Both the position numbers and the translations under genes were made by a program. From DATHVI01 sp035461385 (GTDB lineage Bacteria; Actinomycetota; Thermoleophilia; Solirubrobacterales; 70-9), in contig DATHVI010000065.1 of assembly GCA_035461385.1 (NCBI GenBank), forward strand, positions 1 to 39,565: 39,565 bases of DNA, read 5' to 3'. Shown here piece by piece: positions 38,824-39,565 of the stretch; position 1 is the first letter of the stretch, and each line of letters opens with the position of its first letter. The notes under the pieces are model-generated. The model saw nothing but the letters and a program-made list of their open reading frames with translations. It was not told the origin of the DNA and did no database searches.

Positions 38824-39565
38824 CTAGTCGTCGTCAGCCGGCACCGGAGGCGCCAACTCGAGGGTGACGCCTGAGCGACGGTACTCGTCGGCCACGGCGA
38901 CGTCGATCGCCGAGTCCGTGACCACCAGGTCGAACTCCGCCGGAGCGGCGATCCTGACAAGCGAGGAACGGCCGAACTTCGTAGCGTCGACGAGCGCGAC
39001 GGTGCGCGCCGCCGAGGCCCGCGCCGCCGCCAGCGCGTCGGCGACCTGGCGGCGCGTCGTCGTCAGGCCGTGCGCGAGGTCGAGCGCGGCGCCGGACATG
39101 AACGCGACGTCGATGCTCACGCCGCGCAGGAAGTCGACGGTCCAGCCGTCGGCGATCGCCCGCATTCGCAGGTCGACCTCCCCCGGGACCATGATCACGC
39201 GCACCGGCCCGTCCTCGATCCCGAGTGCGATCGCAGGCGAGTTGGTGACGATCGAGACCTCCTCCGGCGGCTCGACCTGGATCCGGTGGGCGAGCGCGAA
39301 GCAGGTGGAGGAGGCGTCGAGGAAGATCGTCGACCCGTCCGCGATGATCCGCCGCGCGTAGGCGGCGATCGCATCCTTGGCCCCTCCCGCCTCGCGCAGC
39401 CGGCGGTCCCAGGCCGTCTCGACCCGGTCGCTGCGCGGTGGCGCGATCGCCCGCGCGCCCCCATGGAAACGCTCGACCAGGCCCTCCCGCGAAAGCTGCT
39501 CGAGATCACGGTGCACCGTGATCGTGGAGACCGCGTGATCGCGCGCCAGCTCGGCCAACGAGGCG
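38824..39565 (-). CDS. DeoR-family transcriptional regulator (5' end beyond window)
   Basis: About 247 codons are visible; the start lies past the right edge. The visible N-terminus is the last part of a DeoR HTH (VSTITVHRDLEQLSREGLVERFHGGA). The DeoRC sugar-phosphate-sensing domain follows, with DGSTIFLDASSTCFALAHRI (phosphate-binding loop), VSIVTNSPAIALG, DVAFMSGAALDLAHGLTT and ALVDATKFGRSSLVRIA. Such regulators repress carbohydrate-use operons and respond to a phosphorylated sugar. The controlled genes are probably beyond the right edge. It ends 94 bp upstream of lhr's start on the same strand. Confidence 0.92.
   Translation of the reverse strand, partial: ASLAELARDHAVSTITVHRDLEQLSREGLVERFHGGARAIAPPRSDRVETAWDRRLREAGGAKDAIAAYARRIIADGSTIFLDASSTCFALAHRIQVEPPEEVSIVTNSPAIALGIEDGPVRVIMVPGEVDLRMRAIADGWTVDFLRGVSIDVAFMSGAALDLAHGLTTTRRQVADALAAARASAARTVALVDATKFGRSSLVRIAAPAEFDLVVTDSAIDVAVADEYRRSGVTLELAPPVPADDD

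Noticed and set aside
1..39565. tRNA, rRNA, CRISPR or transposase content
   Set aside because: No cloverleaf, no array of spaced direct repeats and no transposase-like frame was found on reading both strands.

Overview
The window is dense, very GC-rich chromosomal DNA with genes on both strands and short gaps. The actinobacterial gene set suggests a member of class Thermoleophilia (Solirubrobacterales or relatives). The signs are: a CIRCE-controlled groESL pair, MIP18-Mrp, a 7Fe-type ferredoxin, an Lhr helicase near a Nei-type glycosylase, a DPM1-like mannosyltransferase, and cell-surface proteins with degenerate KQIKKNAV-type stalks. This placement is inferred from gene content, not from a marker-gene comparison. 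No rRNA, tRNA, CRISPR array or transposase gene was seen.

Layout. 1-2526: divergent exported sugar-metabolism pair (sugar dehydrogenase, cut by the left edge; exported sugar isomerase-like protein). 2622-5882: ileS. 5905-9636: FAD oxidoreductase, small membrane protein, methyltransferase, a 59-residue tautomerase, thioredoxin, polyprenol-phosphate mannosyltransferase. 9664-11406: PolX-type polymerase with PHP domain. 11513-13785: MarR regulator overlapping an MFS exporter. 13192-15329: membrane protein, trehalose-phosphatase, and a TSUP permease split into two overlapping half-genes. 15334-20515: OB-HD exonuclease-like protein, PAC2 protein, and a UvrD-like helicase fused to a RecB-type nuclease. 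20573-24556: inositol-phosphatase family protein, basic helical protein, Mrp, ferredoxin, NAD-dependent epimerase. 24743-26855: groESL with terminator, CIRCE and promoter. 27012-31218: ASCH protein, Crp/Fnr regulator with PCMT, an ABC-2 exporter, Nei-like glycosylase. 31301-33917: three exported surface-protein genes. 33993-38729: lhr. 38824 to the right edge: DeoR-family regulator.

The most unusual content is a family of palindromic elements of about 91-104 bp, present three times in the same orientation. One copy lies in frame inside ileS (4688-4780), one between convergent genes (17214-17304), and one between the ASCH stop codon and the groESL promoter (26905-27008). Ends are similar and inverted (CCCGCCGCC / GGCGGTGGG); the central hairpin differs in sequence but is present in all three. 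Other long perfect or near-perfect palindromes lie inside apparent in-frame insertions in lhr (19-bp stem at 37503-37572; 8-bp stem at 38054-38089), the helicase-nuclease gene (19526-19577) and the HD gene (15439-15472). Together they look like a set of palindromic elements that can sit inside protein-coding genes, comparable in concept to Rickettsia palindromic elements.

A second window-wide pattern is that many start codons (ATG, GTG, TTG) have no Shine-Dalgarno sequence but do have a TAnnnT-like -10 hexamer ending 6-9 nt upstream. This suggests widespread leaderless transcription and helped choose several starts. At otsB/TSUP (14556-14574) and ppm/polX (9637-9663) one short AT-rich core reads as a -10 element on both strands.
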